Of a DNA stretch of 64,000 nt, positions 17,431 through 27,397 are shown piece after piece. The translations under genes were made by a program, and so were the position numbers. Under the pieces are notes generated by a model that saw only the letters and a list, made by a program, of their open reading frames with translations, did no database searches and was not told the origin of the DNA. This DNA comes from Candidatus Poribacteria bacterium (GTDB taxonomy: Bacteria > Poribacteria > WGA-4E > WGA-3G): positions 47,871 to 111,870 of the forward strand of contig JAJDTM010000045.1 of NCBI GenBank assembly GCA_022827185.1. Reading direction: 5' to 3'. How positions within the stretch are numbered: position 1 is the stretch's first letter; every line of letters starts with the position of its first letter.

Positions 17431-18147
17431 ATGGAAAAAATAGCAGTTATCGCAGGCGTAGGGCCCGGTTTGGGGGCTGCCCTGGCTCGTAAATTTATGC
17501 AGGAAGGATGTCATGTAGCCCTGCTCTCTCGTTCATCCGCCTACATTACTAATCTTTCAAAAAAATTAAGAGAATCTGGACGCACAGTCGTCCCTATTCA
17601 GACAGATATTACCGAGGCTGAGCAGGTGGCACAAAGTTTCGCACGCATTCGAGAAACACTTGGGGATCCAGACATTCTTGTCCATAACGCTGGAAACCCC
17701 GCTTGGGGCAGCTTCGCCAACTTGACACCTCAAGCGTTTGAGAGGGCGTGGCGCGTCTGTGCCCTTGGCGGATTTCTCTGTTCACAACAAGTGGTTCCGG
17801 GAATGCTTAAGAAAGCCGGTGGGACTCTTCTGTTTACGGGTGCGACCTCTGCTGTCCGGGGTAGGGCAGACGCGCTCGCGTTTAGCAGTGCTAAGTTCGC
17901 GGTACGCGGTTTCGCAGCGTCACTCGCCCGCGAAATCGGACCCCACGGGATTCATGTTGCGCACGTTATTATTGACGGTATCATTGACACGCCGGGTATA
18001 CATCAAAGGTATAAACTTGCCAAGGATGAGCCGCTCCTCCAGTCCGATGCCATCGCGGATACATACTGGGCGTTGATACAGCAGAAGCGAAGCGCATGGA
18101 CTTTTGAGGTGGATATCCGTCCGCATAATGAGGAGTTTTTTACCTAA
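17431..18147 (+). CDS. Short-chain dehydrogenase/reductase family protein
   Basis: A 238-residue Rossmann-fold SDR. The ATG at 17431 follows AAAGGAAT and starts right at the cofactor-binding strand (KIAVIAGVGPGLGAALA, a TGxxxGxG variant), so an upstream in-frame start at 17362 is rejected. NAGN (HNAGNPAWG, about 90) and the Ser region (FTGATSAVRG, about 136) are present, but the catalytic YxxxK is FSSAK (about 150-154), i.e. Phe instead of Tyr. I recall this replacement in a glucose/ribitol-like SDR subgroup with the same AKFA...LARE.GP.GIHVAHV.IDG pattern, so activity may be altered rather than lost. Probably sigma-54 controlled. Confidence 0.88.
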   Translation: MEKIAVIAGVGPGLGAALARKFMQEGCHVALLSRSSAYITNLSKKLRESGRTVVPIQTDITEAEQVAQSFARIRETLGDPDILVHNAGNPAWGSFANLTPQAFERAWRVCALGGFLCSQQVVPGMLKKAGGTLLFTGATSAVRGRADALAFSSAKFAVRGFAASLAREIGPHGIHVAHVIIDGIIDTPGIHQRYKLAKDEPLLQSDAIADTYWALIQQKRSAWTFEVDIRPHNEEFFT

Positions 18148-18204
18148 TCATTTACACACCCGCGACTTGAAAATCTAATAACATAGTTTCTAAGGATATC
18201 TGCC

Positions 18205-18360
18205 GTGTTCAGTCCGGATAGTAAAACCCTCACAATATCGGCTGAACACAGTTACAAGTTGTGGGATGTTGCTACCAGCACCTTGAAAACCTCGTTCGGC
18301 GAAAGCGGCGGCGGAAGGGTTATTAATTTCAGTAACATTAATACGCAAATAAGGAGATAG
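18205..18360 (+). pseudogene. Remnant of a WD40-repeat gene
   Basis: A 51-codon frame reads VFSPDSKTLTISAEH, then YKLWDVATSTLKTSF, and ends at TAG 18358-18360, four bases before the next gene. It is one WD40 repeat of the type found in the protein at 21634 (FSPDGKTLA...LWDVATGT) without start codon or signal sequence. It is best explained as the 3' end of a deleted WD40 gene. Confidence 0.6.
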
Positions 18361-18363
18361 AAA

Positions 18364-20880
18364 ATGAAAAAGACACTTTTCAAGACGCTTTCACTACTGC
18401 TTTGGGTTTCAACGGTATATTTACCCTTGGGTTATGCCCAAGACTACCAAACGTGGGGATTGCCCGATGCGGCGAAACGGCGCCTCGGCAAAGGATCAAT
18501 TAATGAAATAGCGTATTCCCCTGATGGCACTCGGCTTGCGGTGGCGGGTTCCATCGGTATCTGGATTTACGATGCACACACCGGCGAAGAACTGAACCTA
18601 TTCACGAGGCATACGGATGATGTCTGGAGCGTATCATTTAGCCCAGATGGTGAGACACTCGCAACCGGGAGTTCGGACGACACCGTCCGTTTATGGGATG
18701 TTCACACAGGCGATATTCTCCGCACCCTCACCGGGCATACGGGGCATGTCTGGAGCGTATCATTTAGCCCGGATGGTGAGATGCTTGCAAGCGGGAGTCG
18801 GGACAATACCGTCCGTTTATGGGATGTTCACACAGGCGAGCTCCGCCGCACGCTCACGGGGCATACGGATTGGGTCAATAGCGTATCATTTAGCCCGGAT
18901 GGGCAGACGCTCGCAAGTGGGAGTGGGGACAACACCGTCCATTTATGGGATGTTCGCACAGGTGATCTTCTCCGCATCTTTGAAGGGCATACGGGCAGGG
19001 TCACAAGTGTATCGTTTAGCCCGGATGGGCAGACACTCGCAAGTGGGAGTGGGGACGACACCGTCCATTTATGGGATGTTCGCACGGGCGATGTTGTCCA
19101 CACCCTCATAGGGCATACGGGTGGGGTCACAAGCGTATCATTTAGTCCGGATGGGCAGACACTCGCAAGTACAAGTGGGGGGGACGATACCATCCGTTTA
19201 TGGGATGTTCGCACGGGCGATGTTGTCCGCACCCTCACTGAGCATACGCATTGGGTCCGGAGCGTATCGTTTAGCCCGGATGGGCAGACGCTCGCAAGTG
19301 GGAGTAAGGATGACACCGTCCTTTTATGGGATGTTCGCACGGGCGATGTTGTCCGCACCCTCACTGAGCATACGGATTATGTCAATAGCGTATCGTTTAG
19401 CCCGGATGGGCAGACGCTCGCAACCGGCAGTTTGAGAAAAATCTATTTATGGGATGTTCGCACGGGCGATGTTGTCCGCACCCTCACTGAGGATAGGTAT
19501 TGGGCCGCGATCGTATCATTTAGTCCAGATGGACAGACGCTCGCAACCGGCAGTTCGGACGATACCATCCGTTTATGGGATGTTCGCACGGGCGATGTTG
19601 TCCATACCCTCACTGGGCATACGGATGATGTCGAAACCCTATCGTTTAGCCCAGATGGGCAGACGCTCGCAAGTGGGAGTTGGGACGGGACCGTCCTTTT
19701 ATGGGATGTTCGCACGGGCGATCTTCTTCATACCCTCATGGGGCATACGCGTGATGTCGATAGCGTATCGTTTAGCCCGGATGGACAGACGCTCGCAAGC
19801 GCAAGTACAAGTAAGAGAGAAATCCTTTTATGGGATGTTCGCACGGGCGATCTTCTCCGCACCCTCACAGGGCATACGCGTGATGTCGATAGCGTATCAT
19901 TTAGCCCAGATGGGCAGACGCTCGCAAGTACAGGGGGGGACGATACCATCCGTTTATGGGATGTTCGCACGGGCGATGTTGTTCACACTGTCAAAGTGGA
20001 TTCAAGAATTGCGTCGGCGTGGGATCCCCGCTGCGTATCATTTAGTCCGGATGGTGAGACGCTCGCACAATGTGACCTTCGGCACAACATCTCTTTATTG
20101 GATGTGAGCACGGGTGATCTTCTTCATACCCTCCTCACAGGGCATACGAGTTGGGTCTTAAGCGTATCATTTAGTCCGGATGGGCGGACACTCGCAACTG
20201 GGAGTTGGGACGGGAGTGTGCTTTTGTGGGAACTGACACCTGCTGCTACACCCGAACCTGAAAGACTCGCCGAAGATGTCAACGAAGACGGCACCGTCAA
20301 CATCCAAGACCTCGTCGCCGTCGCAGCCGCATTGGGACAAATCGGCGAAAACGATGCCGATGTCAACGGCGATGGTGAAGTCAATATCCAAGATATCGTC
20401 GCCGTCGCAGCCGCATTGGGCGAGGTCGCAGCGGCACCTGCTGTTATCCGTCAACAGGTTCCAGGGTCCCTCACAACTGCAGACGTGCAGCACTGGATCA
20501 CGCAAGCGCAGGCACTAAACCTCACAGACCCGACAGCGCTACGAGGCATCCATTTCCTTGAACAACTTTTGGCTGCGTTGACACCCAAAGAAACGGCTCT
20601 CTTGCCCAACTACCCGAACCCGTTCAACCCGGAGACATGGATACCCTATCAGTTGGCAGCACCTGCAGCCGTAACGTTGCGTATCTACGCAGTAGATGGC
20701 AGTTTGGTTCGGACGCTTGACTTAGGACATCAACCTGTGGGTATCTATCAAGAAAAGAGCCGTGCGGCATATTGGGACGGCAGAAACGCTGTCGGTGAAC
20801 CCGTCGCAAGCGGCGTGTATTTCTACACATTCACCGCAGGCGATTTTACTGCTACGCGGAAAATGTTAATCCGCAAATAG
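18364..20880 (+). CDS. Secreted protein with 14 near-identical WD40 repeats, dockerin and FlgD-like C-terminal domain
   Basis: An 838-residue exported protein (signal peptide ending near GYAQD, residue 26; AAGGAG SD). Residues 45-624 contain 14 WD40 repeats of about 42 residues (consensus VxSVSFSPDGQTLASGSxDDT, LWDVRTGD), i.e. two seven-bladed propellers; repeats 5-12 are almost identical at DNA level (126-bp period), a sign of recent amplification or conversion. Residues about 636-690 hold two dockerin/EF-hand-like loops (DVNEDGTVNIQDL, DVNGDGEVNIQDI), and the end carries the shared NYPNPFNPETW...TRKMLIRK domain. It is followed at 28 nt by the LolA-like gene, suggesting an operon. Likely an extracellular binding scaffold; the ligand is unknown. 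Confidence 0.9.
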   Translation: MKKTLFKTLSLLLWVSTVYLPLGYAQDYQTWGLPDAAKRRLGKGSINEIAYSPDGTRLAVAGSIGIWIYDAHTGEELNLFTRHTDDVWSVSFSPDGETLATGSSDDTVRLWDVHTGDILRTLTGHTGHVWSVSFSPDGEMLASGSRDNTVRLWDVHTGELRRTLTGHTDWVNSVSFSPDGQTLASGSGDNTVHLWDVRTGDLLRIFEGHTGRVTSVSFSPDGQTLASGSGDDTVHLWDVRTGDVVHTLIGHTGGVTSVSFSPDGQTLASTSGGDDTIRLWDVRTGDVVRTLTEHTHWVRSVSFSPDGQTLASGSKDDTVLLWDVRTGDVVRTLTEHTDYVNSVSFSPDGQTLATGSLRKIYLWDVRTGDVVRTLTEDRYWAAIVSFSPDGQTLATGSSDDTIRLWDVRTGDVVHTLTGHTDDVETLSFSPDGQTLASGSWDGTVLLWDVRTGDLLHTLMGHTRDVDSVSFSPDGQTLASASTSKREILLWDVRTGDLLRTLTGHTRDVDSVSFSPDGQTLASTGGDDTIRLWDVRTGDVVHTVKVDSRIASAWDPRCVSFSPDGETLAQCDLRHNISLLDVSTGDLLHTLLTGHTSWVLSVSFSPDGRTLATGSWDGSVLLWELTPAATPEPERLAEDVNEDGTVNIQDLVAVAAALGQIGENDADVNGDGEVNIQDIVAVAAALGEVAAAPAVIRQQVPGSLTTADVQHWITQAQALNLTDPTALRGIHFLEQLLAALTPKETALLPNYPNPFNPETWIPYQLAAPAAVTLRIYAVDGSLVRTLDLGHQPVGIYQEKSRAAYWDGRNAVGEPVASGVYFYTFTAGDFTATRKMLIRK

Positions 20881-20908
20881 GGCCTGTAAGGGGTAAGGAG
20901 ATGTTTTA

Positions 20909-21616
20909 ATGTTCCTTTTTTTTCTGCTACCAAAAGATTGGAAAGCAAGCCACAAGCGCGTTTCTGTGATACTGAGCCTTTTTCTTTTTCTCAGTATCAC
21001 CGCGAACGTTTCAGCGATCACCGCGCAGGAAGTCATGGAGAACGCCTTAAAAGTTTACGAGGATATTGATAATTACAAGGCAGTTGTCCAGACGTATGAG
21101 ACGGATTCAATGGAGGCATCAGGACGTATTTTTGAGGTCCAGCAGCCCATAATATCCTTCAATCTCTTTTTTCGGAAACCCAACGAACATGCCGTTGAAC
21201 AGATCGGCAAATCTCGCCACGGGGTATTCCGTGTCGAGGTGTTAAGCGCGCTCGCACGCTTGCGTGAAATAGAATTGGCGTTGGAAGGACAGGAACACCT
21301 GCTTGGGCAGAACTGTTATGTGTTGGCGTGTACTTCGTCAGATGAGCCGGGAACCATCATAAAACTCTGGGTTTCTCCAAGGGATTGGACAGTTCAGCAA
21401 TTTACACTCATTACGAAGTCTTTGACCTTGGCGAATACACAATTTAAATATCCACCTGGGGGAAATAGACGTGTCCGATTTCTCCCTATGGAAACGCGGA
21501 GTTTTTTTCCGCTCTCTAAAAAAGTGTTGATTAATCGTATTACAGATTACCAGGTTAACACCGGCGTTCCTTCGGAAATTTTTGAAAAACAAAAAAAACG
21601 AGAACAATCAAGGTAA
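20909..21616 (+). CDS. Exported LolA/RseB-fold-like protein (DUF1571-like)
   Basis: A 235-residue protein with an N-terminal signal sequence (hydrophobic 21-36, cleavage about VSA-IT). The mature part begins ITAQEVMENALKVYEDIDNYKA and continues with FFRKPNEHAVEQ and KLWVSPRDWTVQQF, the pattern of outer-membrane lipoprotein-carrier-like (LolA/DUF1571) proteins that bind acyl chains in the periplasm. SD AAGGAG is 8 nt upstream. It sits between two large WD40 genes with gaps of 28 and 17 nt, so it may help their export or anchoring (inference). Confidence 0.7.
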   Translation: MFLFFLLPKDWKASHKRVSVILSLFLFLSITANVSAITAQEVMENALKVYEDIDNYKAVVQTYETDSMEASGRIFEVQQPIISFNLFFRKPNEHAVEQIGKSRHGVFRVEVLSALARLREIELALEGQEHLLGQNCYVLACTSSDEPGTIIKLWVSPRDWTVQQFTLITKSLTLANTQFKYPPGGNRRVRFLPMETRSFFPLSKKVLINRITDYQVNTGVPSEIFEKQKKREQSR

Positions 21617-21633
21617 CAAACGGAGGCTAAAGA

Positions 21634-24600
21634 ATGCGTAATTTCAAAAAGATCACTTTCGGAATTTTCATAGTACCTCTACTGTTGATTTTCCAGTCTA
21701 TGAGTTACTCAGAAAAGATGACCGAACCCGAACCCGTAACTTATAAGTATAAATTGGCACCATTCGGCAAAGGTGTTGATTGGGAAAAGTACCTACCAAG
21801 TGAGGACGCAGCACTCAGCGTTTACCTTGAGTTTCAGGTGGCACCGCCGCAATTAGAAGGCGAGATCAATGGAGAGATAACCTTCGATCCAGAAAATCAG
21901 ACGCTTAGTGTGCAACCTATGTCTGTAACGAAAAAGGATGAGGACAGGAACCAAGAAACGTTTGTCGGCAAGCTTAGCAGTAAAGGCGGTATAATAATTA
22001 GTGCGGATATAGTCCTTAATCTTGATTTTAACTTCCCTTTTCTCGAGCATATAATAAAAATAGAAACCTACCGGATACCGATTTTTGGGCATGACCTACT
22101 CGACCATGCCGATCTGATCCCGATAATTGGAAAGACAATCGCTACCTTAAACGAAACTTATAAGGACTGGAATGATAAGGGATGGAATGTGGAAGAACAC
22201 TTTCAGACCTTACTCCTTGAGGAAAGTGAATCTATTCAATTAGAGGTAGGGATACGAAATCTTTTCTCAGCGGATCCTCTTAAGAAATTAAAAAAGAAAG
22301 AGGCAGATTCTATCCGAGACGGTGCTGATGACAATAATTCTGACGACGATGAAGGAGCCTTACTTGAGATTTCGCTGCAAGACGCGGTTGATGTTGCGAT
22401 AACTGCTGCAGCAACAGCATCGACAGGCGGAGGGGGATTAGTACCAGCAAAAGCCCTTTCTGCAGAGGCATCAAAGAAGATCGCGGAGAATTTGGCGAAT
22501 GCAGGACTTAAGCTCACAATGGGACTCATAAGTCCGTTGGAATTTTCTGGTGCTGGTGTCTATCTGGACAGCTTCCTTGCTACGGAGGAAGGTCAGCCCG
22601 TTAAAGCGTGTGGATTAGATCCAGAATTAGGTTATTATGGTTTAGACAGAGAGTCTGGGAGTTACGAGTTCACTACAAATTATATCGGAAACCTCACAAT
22701 GGGACTTGATCTAATTTTTGCTTTGCACGCTTTCTTTGAATTCAACCCGCTCGGAATTAAGTTGTGGGATTATTCAAACGAAATTGCTGCACAATCAATC
22801 CCCATTATTGGCGATAGAGACTTCGTTTTGAATTTTGAAACAGACGCTCCGATTACATTTCCGGTAGATGTGGATAAGATTCTGGAAACAGATTCTGAAT
22901 TTGCACGAGATTTTCCGCGGCTTCCACAATGGCACTTAACGAACGGTGCCAAAGCATGGCTCGGTGGCGGTGCAATATCTGCAATAGCATACTCTCCAGA
23001 TGGTTGTCAACTTGCCGTTGCCAATTCGAGCGGGTCTCTCGCGTTATATAACAGCAATATCGGCTCTGGTGAAAGGCGGGAATTCCTCTCGGCAAACGTG
23101 GGAGGCTCCGATGCTCTCCACAGTTTAAGTTTCAGTCCGGATGGTAAAATCCTCGCAAGTGGTGGGGATGGTTTGATATTATGGGACATCGCCACGGGGT
23201 TAATAATAACCACACTACCTCACCGTGGTGTCCGGAGTGTGCGTTTCAGTCCGGATGGCAAAACCCTCGCAAGCGGCAGTGCCCGGGGAGACTTCCGCAG
23301 CAGCTTTGGACACGTGAAATTATGGGATGTCGCTACCAAAACAGAAATAGTCACAATGCCTGTCCATAATACTCGGAGTTTGTGTTTCAGTCCTGATAGC
23401 AAAATCCTCGCGACCGCCGCCAATTCCTCGTACGGTCACGGTAGCGTGACGTTATGGAATACCGCTACCGGAACAGAAATAACGACCTTACCTCTGGGCG
23501 AGGACGCTCGTGATGTAGATGTTGATTTTAGTCCGAAGGGCACAATTCTCGCTACTACCGACTTTTACCGTATGGGTGACGACGGAGGCGGGCGAGTGAG
23601 ATTATGGAATGCCGACACCGGAACAGAAATCGCCACCTTGTTGCAGGACCAGGACCCTAATGACCAGAAGCGTAGTGGCACAGTTTTTAGTGTTGCTTTC
23701 AGTCCAGATGGCGATACACTCGCTGCTGGTGGGGATCATTTGTATTTGTGGAACGTCGCCAAGCGAAAAAAAATCGCCGAGCTGCCTATGATTGATGGCA
23801 TGCCTTGGGATATTATTTTCAGTCCAGATGGTACAACCCTCTCTAGTATTACTGCTAATTCTTGGCGGATGCGTTCGTGGGGAATTCATAGGACATCGGA
23901 AGAAGCGATCCTCACAGAAATAGCCACCCTGGGACAGGCTATAGGTGATACCAAGCGTGTGCGTTTCGGTCCGGATAGCAAAACACTCGTAAGTTTCGAT
24001 AACAACGGTGCACGTTTATGGGATACTGACGCGGGGAAAGAAATTGGGACACTATTTCACACCGAGAGTGATTCCCTGGCGGGGGATATTGGTGATTTTA
24101 GTCCAGATGGCAACACATTCGCCCTTGTTTTCTCAACGGACTCCTGGCGCGACCGTAACCCAGAAATTGGCAACTTGGAGTTATGGGATGTCAAGGCGCG
24201 GAAACGCAAACGGATCCTCGGCTCCCCCACGCTTCCTGTCGAAAGTGTGGCTTTCGGCCAGAATGGTAAAAGGATCGCTGGCAGTAGAGAAGACGGCGTA
24301 GTGGTATGGAATGTTGAAACAGGGGAAGAAATCGCCACACTCCCAAACGACGATCTTGTCTATAGTGTTGCTCTCAGCCCGAATGGTAAAATACTTGCTG
24401 GCGGTGATGGTAACGAAACAGTGAAGTTGTGGGATGTCGCCAAGCAAACAGAAATAGCCACGCTATCGCTTAAAGATCGTAGGTCCCCGTCACGCTATGG
24501 CTTTCCCATGAATTTGAGTTTCGATCCGGACAACAAAATGCTTGCTGTTGGTAGCATCCATTACGGTTTATCTTTGTGGGAGGCTGACACAGGGAAGTAC

Positions 24601-26433
24601 ATAACTACTTTGGAACAGCGTATCACTCGGAGTGTTGCTTTCAGTCCGGATGGCAAAACACTCGCAAGCAGTGACACAGACGGTGCTGTGGATTTATGGG
24701 ATGTCGCTACGGGGACACGCAAAACGACGTTCTGGACCAATATCCGTGATGGTGTTGAGAGTGTACATTTCAGTCCGGATGGCAAAACACTTGCAACTGC
24801 AGCAGCAGGTGGCACCGTGCTGCTGTGGGATATCACGCTTATCAACACAGGCACAGAAATCGCTACACTTACATCACATACACCACAGGCAGATTGGATC
24901 GATGATGTTGATTTTAGTCCGGATGGCAAAACCCTCGCTGCTGCTGGGGACGACGATGTGTATTTGTGGAACATCGTTGATGAACCGACACTCGAAACCA
25001 CAATAGGGGCCCACAGCTCTGTTAGTGTCCGTTTCAGTCCAGATGGTGAAACACTCGCCATTGGCCGGTCTGACCTGCTGATGTTGTGGGACATCACGAC
25101 AGAAACAGAAATCGCCACTCTCACAGGGGATACGGGTTATATTTACAGTGTTGCTTTTAGTCCACCAGATGGCAAAACCCTCGCAAGCGGTGCTTATAAT
25201 GGCACGGTGCGGTTGTGGGATGTCGAATCCCGAACCCTCAAAGTCACCCTCACAGGACACACCAGTAGTGTCACTGATGTTGCTTTCAGTCCGGATGGTA
25301 AAACTCTCGCAAGCAGCAGTTCTGACGGCACTGTCCGCTTGTGGAATATCGCCAGAGAAACAGAAATCGCTACGCTAACAGAAATCCCTACGGTTTACAA
25401 CACTATCAGAACAGTCTGGAGTGTTGATTTTAGTCCGGATGGCAAAACCCTCGCAAGCGGCAGTGAGGACGGCAATGTACGCTTGTGGGATGTTGACAGC
25501 GGGACACTCAAAGTTAGATTAAAGCATAATTATAGTGGGATCCGCACCGCTGTCCGGTTCAGCCCGGATGGCAAAACCCTCGCAAGTAGTCATGAGCGGA
25601 ATGTGGTTTTGTGGGATGTCGCTACGGGTGCAGTCAAAGCTAAACTCACAGCGGATGCAGCTATATTGCACAGTATCTGTTTCAGTCCGGATGGTAAAAT
25701 GCTCGCAAGTGGTGGGCAAGGCACTACAGGAGGTGGCCAGAACAACTATATAAAGTTGTGGGACATCACGTCGGCAGTGGGATCCACGAGTGGGGCACCA
25801 CACCTCACCGCGGATGTCAACGGTGATGGTGTGGTTGACATTGCCGATCTCGTCGCCGTTAATAGCGCATTATTGACTGACGCAAGCGAGAACAACGCCG
25901 ATGTCAATCAAGACGGCATCATCAACATTGCCGATCTCATATTAGTCGCAGCAGCAATAGCCACTTCCGAAGCAGCTGTAGCCGCTGCACCCGCCGTTAT
26001 CGCAGCGCAAGCCGCAAAGCAACTGACTCCTGCAGACGTGCAGCAGTGGCTTACGCAAGCACACGCAGCGAAACTCACCACTCCGACTGCCAAACGCGGC
26101 ATGCTGTTTTTACAACACCTTTTGTCAGTGCTAACGCCGCAAAAAACCGCACTGCTACCGAATTATCCAAACCCGTTCAACCCGGAGACCTGGATACCGT
26201 ATCAGTTGGCAGCACCTGCAGCCGTAACGTTGTGTATCTACGCAGTAGATGGCAGTTTGGTTCGGACGCTTGACTTAGGACATCAACCTGTGGGCATCTA
26301 TGAAAGTAAAAACCGTGCTGCATATTGGGATGGCAGAAACGCTGTCGGTGAACCCGTCGCAAGCGGCGTGTATTTCTATACGCTCACCGCAGGCGATTTT
26401 ATGGCTACGCGGAAAATGCTAATCCGCAAATAG
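21634..26433 (+). CDS. Very large secreted protein with 21 WD40 repeats, dockerin and FlgD-like C-terminal domain
   Basis: A 1599-residue exported protein (signal peptide about residues 1-27; GGAGG SD). Residues 30-440 are a unique N-terminal region with no recognised fold, including an Asp-rich stretch near 230-240 and an Ala/Gly-rich stretch near 255-275. Residues about 445-1378 contain 21 WD40 repeats, which would fold as three seven-bladed propellers; motifs FSPDGKTLASG and LWDVATG recur. Two calcium loops of dockerin type (DVNGDGVVDIADL, DVNQDGIINIADL) lie at about 1390-1440 and the shared NYPNPFNPETW...TRKMLIRK domain ends the protein. The third gene of the apparent 18364-26433 operon. 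Confidence 0.88.
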   Translation: MRNFKKITFGIFIVPLLLIFQSMSYSEKMTEPEPVTYKYKLAPFGKGVDWEKYLPSEDAALSVYLEFQVAPPQLEGEINGEITFDPENQTLSVQPMSVTKKDEDRNQETFVGKLSSKGGIIISADIVLNLDFNFPFLEHIIKIETYRIPIFGHDLLDHADLIPIIGKTIATLNETYKDWNDKGWNVEEHFQTLLLEESESIQLEVGIRNLFSADPLKKLKKKEADSIRDGADDNNSDDDEGALLEISLQDAVDVAITAAATASTGGGGLVPAKALSAEASKKIAENLANAGLKLTMGLISPLEFSGAGVYLDSFLATEEGQPVKACGLDPELGYYGLDRESGSYEFTTNYIGNLTMGLDLIFALHAFFEFNPLGIKLWDYSNEIAAQSIPIIGDRDFVLNFETDAPITFPVDVDKILETDSEFARDFPRLPQWHLTNGAKAWLGGGAISAIAYSPDGCQLAVANSSGSLALYNSNIGSGERREFLSANVGGSDALHSLSFSPDGKILASGGDGLILWDIATGLIITTLPHRGVRSVRFSPDGKTLASGSARGDFRSSFGHVKLWDVATKTEIVTMPVHNTRSLCFSPDSKILATAANSSYGHGSVTLWNTATGTEITTLPLGEDARDVDVDFSPKGTILATTDFYRMGDDGGGRVRLWNADTGTEIATLLQDQDPNDQKRSGTVFSVAFSPDGDTLAAGGDHLYLWNVAKRKKIAELPMIDGMPWDIIFSPDGTTLSSITANSWRMRSWGIHRTSEEAILTEIATLGQAIGDTKRVRFGPDSKTLVSFDNNGARLWDTDAGKEIGTLFHTESDSLAGDIGDFSPDGNTFALVFSTDSWRDRNPEIGNLELWDVKARKRKRILGSPTLPVESVAFGQNGKRIAGSREDGVVVWNVETGEEIATLPNDDLVYSVALSPNGKILAGGDGNETVKLWDVAKQTEIATLSLKDRRSPSRYGFPMNLSFDPDNKMLAVGSIHYGLSLWEADTGKYITTLEQRITRSVAFSPDGKTLASSDTDGAVDLWDVATGTRKTTFWTNIRDGVESVHFSPDGKTLATAAAGGTVLLWDITLINTGTEIATLTSHTPQADWIDDVDFSPDGKTLAAAGDDDVYLWNIVDEPTLETTIGAHSSVSVRFSPDGETLAIGRSDLLMLWDITTETEIATLTGDTGYIYSVAFSPPDGKTLASGAYNGTVRLWDVESRTLKVTLTGHTSSVTDVAFSPDGKTLASSSSDGTVRLWNIARETEIATLTEIPTVYNTIRTVWSVDFSPDGKTLASGSEDGNVRLWDVDSGTLKVRLKHNYSGIRTAVRFSPDGKTLASSHERNVVLWDVATGAVKAKLTADAAILHSICFSPDGKMLASGGQGTTGGGQNNYIKLWDITSAVGSTSGAPHLTADVNGDGVVDIADLVAVNSALLTDASENNADVNQDGIINIADLILVAAAIATSEAAVAAAPAVIAAQAAKQLTPADVQQWLTQAHAAKLTTPTAKRGMLFLQHLLSVLTPQKTALLPNYPNPFNPETWIPYQLAAPAAVTLCIYAVDGSLVRTLDLGHQPVGIYESKNRAAYWDGRNAVGEPVASGVYFYTLTAGDFMATRKMLIRK

Positions 26434-26524
26434 GTTTTTGGGGTCTGTTGTAACGTATGCTTTGATGAAGTTACGGTACTACGAAGGATACATCTTTTTA
26501 TTGAAATTTACAGGAGGTATTTAT

Positions 26525-27178
26525 ATGCGTTATTTACGCGCAGTTGTGAATCGCATTGATTCGTTGGAATCTGACGATACATTCCGAAGATATTTTTCAT
26601 TCGGGCTCAAATGTTCTGGCGTGTTAACTTTAAGTGTTAGCATTCTCGTAGGATTTGTGCTTCTTTATTGGGTTAGAGAAACTCCGAGTCTCATCACTGG
26701 TGCTATTCTAAGCGCCGCAATCATCATTCACTTTGGTATAGCAGCCGCTATGCTGTATTGGCACCGCGCCCGTAAAATCACCGGGCTTGGTCAGGAATCA
26801 CATCTTACGTTTGGACCCATTTTAGGTGTCACAGGTCGACTTACGGGTGAAATTTTCTGCATCTTCTTCATCACGCTGGGAATTTTAGCCTTGATCTGTT
26901 CAATATTTATGCCCTCTTCACTTGGATTCCTTTTCCCGGTGTCCGGAATTCCTGGGGGTTTCGCCTTTTTTATTTTTATTCTGACGGGGTTGATTTTATG
27001 TTTTCTCTGCGTTCTGATTGCGATGTTTTTATTGGTACTCTTTTATATCATGGCGGAGTACTCCAGTTTGATCGGCGACATCGCAACGAACATCAAGGGT
27101 ATTGAGACGATATTGTTGAAAGCACAAACGACCTCGGCATCACATGAGGAAATCCCATCAAATGAACCCAAAACCTAA
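26525..27178 (+). CDS. Multi-pass membrane protein of unknown function
   Basis: The start at 26525 follows AGGAGG (26513-26518); an in-frame upstream start at 26438 is not supported. The 217-residue product has four predicted membrane segments (about 35-56, 60-85, 115-137, 148-185, the last long enough for one kinked or two short helices) and soluble ends. The C terminus (about 190-217) is cytosolic-looking and helical. I recognise no family. It follows the 21-repeat WD40 gene by 91 bp and may share its transcript. Confidence 0.75.
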   Translation: MRYLRAVVNRIDSLESDDTFRRYFSFGLKCSGVLTLSVSILVGFVLLYWVRETPSLITGAILSAAIIIHFGIAAAMLYWHRARKITGLGQESHLTFGPILGVTGRLTGEIFCIFFITLGILALICSIFMPSSLGFLFPVSGIPGGFAFFIFILTGLILCFLCVLIAMFLLVLFYIMAEYSSLIGDIATNIKGIETILLKAQTTSASHEEIPSNEPKT

Positions 27179-27305
27179 ATTCTCAAACACCAAAAGCCAC
27201 GTATGACTTTCAAAATATAAATTCCTAAGGAACGTGAGCTTGAAAAAAAGTATTAGAAGTCAGAATAGGGGCAATTGGTCAAAATAAGGAACAATTTTAG
27301 CGATT

Positions 27306-27344
27306 AAACCCCCTAAATCCCCCTTATCAGGGGGACTTTAAGAG
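27306..27344. repeat. Palindromic repeat copy (reverse orientation)
   Basis: AACCCCCTAAATCCCCCTTA followed by TCAGGGGGACTTTAAGAG is the reverse complement of the repeat at 13267-13300. Confidence 0.8.
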
Positions 27345-27397
27345 AAGATGTGTCCATTCTAAGTGTTTATCAAACTCACGTTAAGGAGGAATTCGCG

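Noticed and set aside
18828..19364. Long minus-strand open frame (and plus-strand frames at 18617, 19121 and 19454) inside the WD40 gene
   Set aside because: They mirror the 126-bp repeat period of the real gene; their products are repetitive Ser/Arg/Met-rich sequences without ribosome sites.
18600..20200. Regular direct repeats considered as a CRISPR-like array
   Set aside because: The period is 126 bp, all units are in frame and encode WD40 blades, and there are no short repeats with unique spacers.
25908..26102. Minus-strand Ala/Cys-rich frame opposite the dockerin linker (also 33223-33456 and 20124-20384)
   Set aside because: The same shadow appears opposite every dockerin/Ala-rich linker, as expected from GCA/GCC codon runs.
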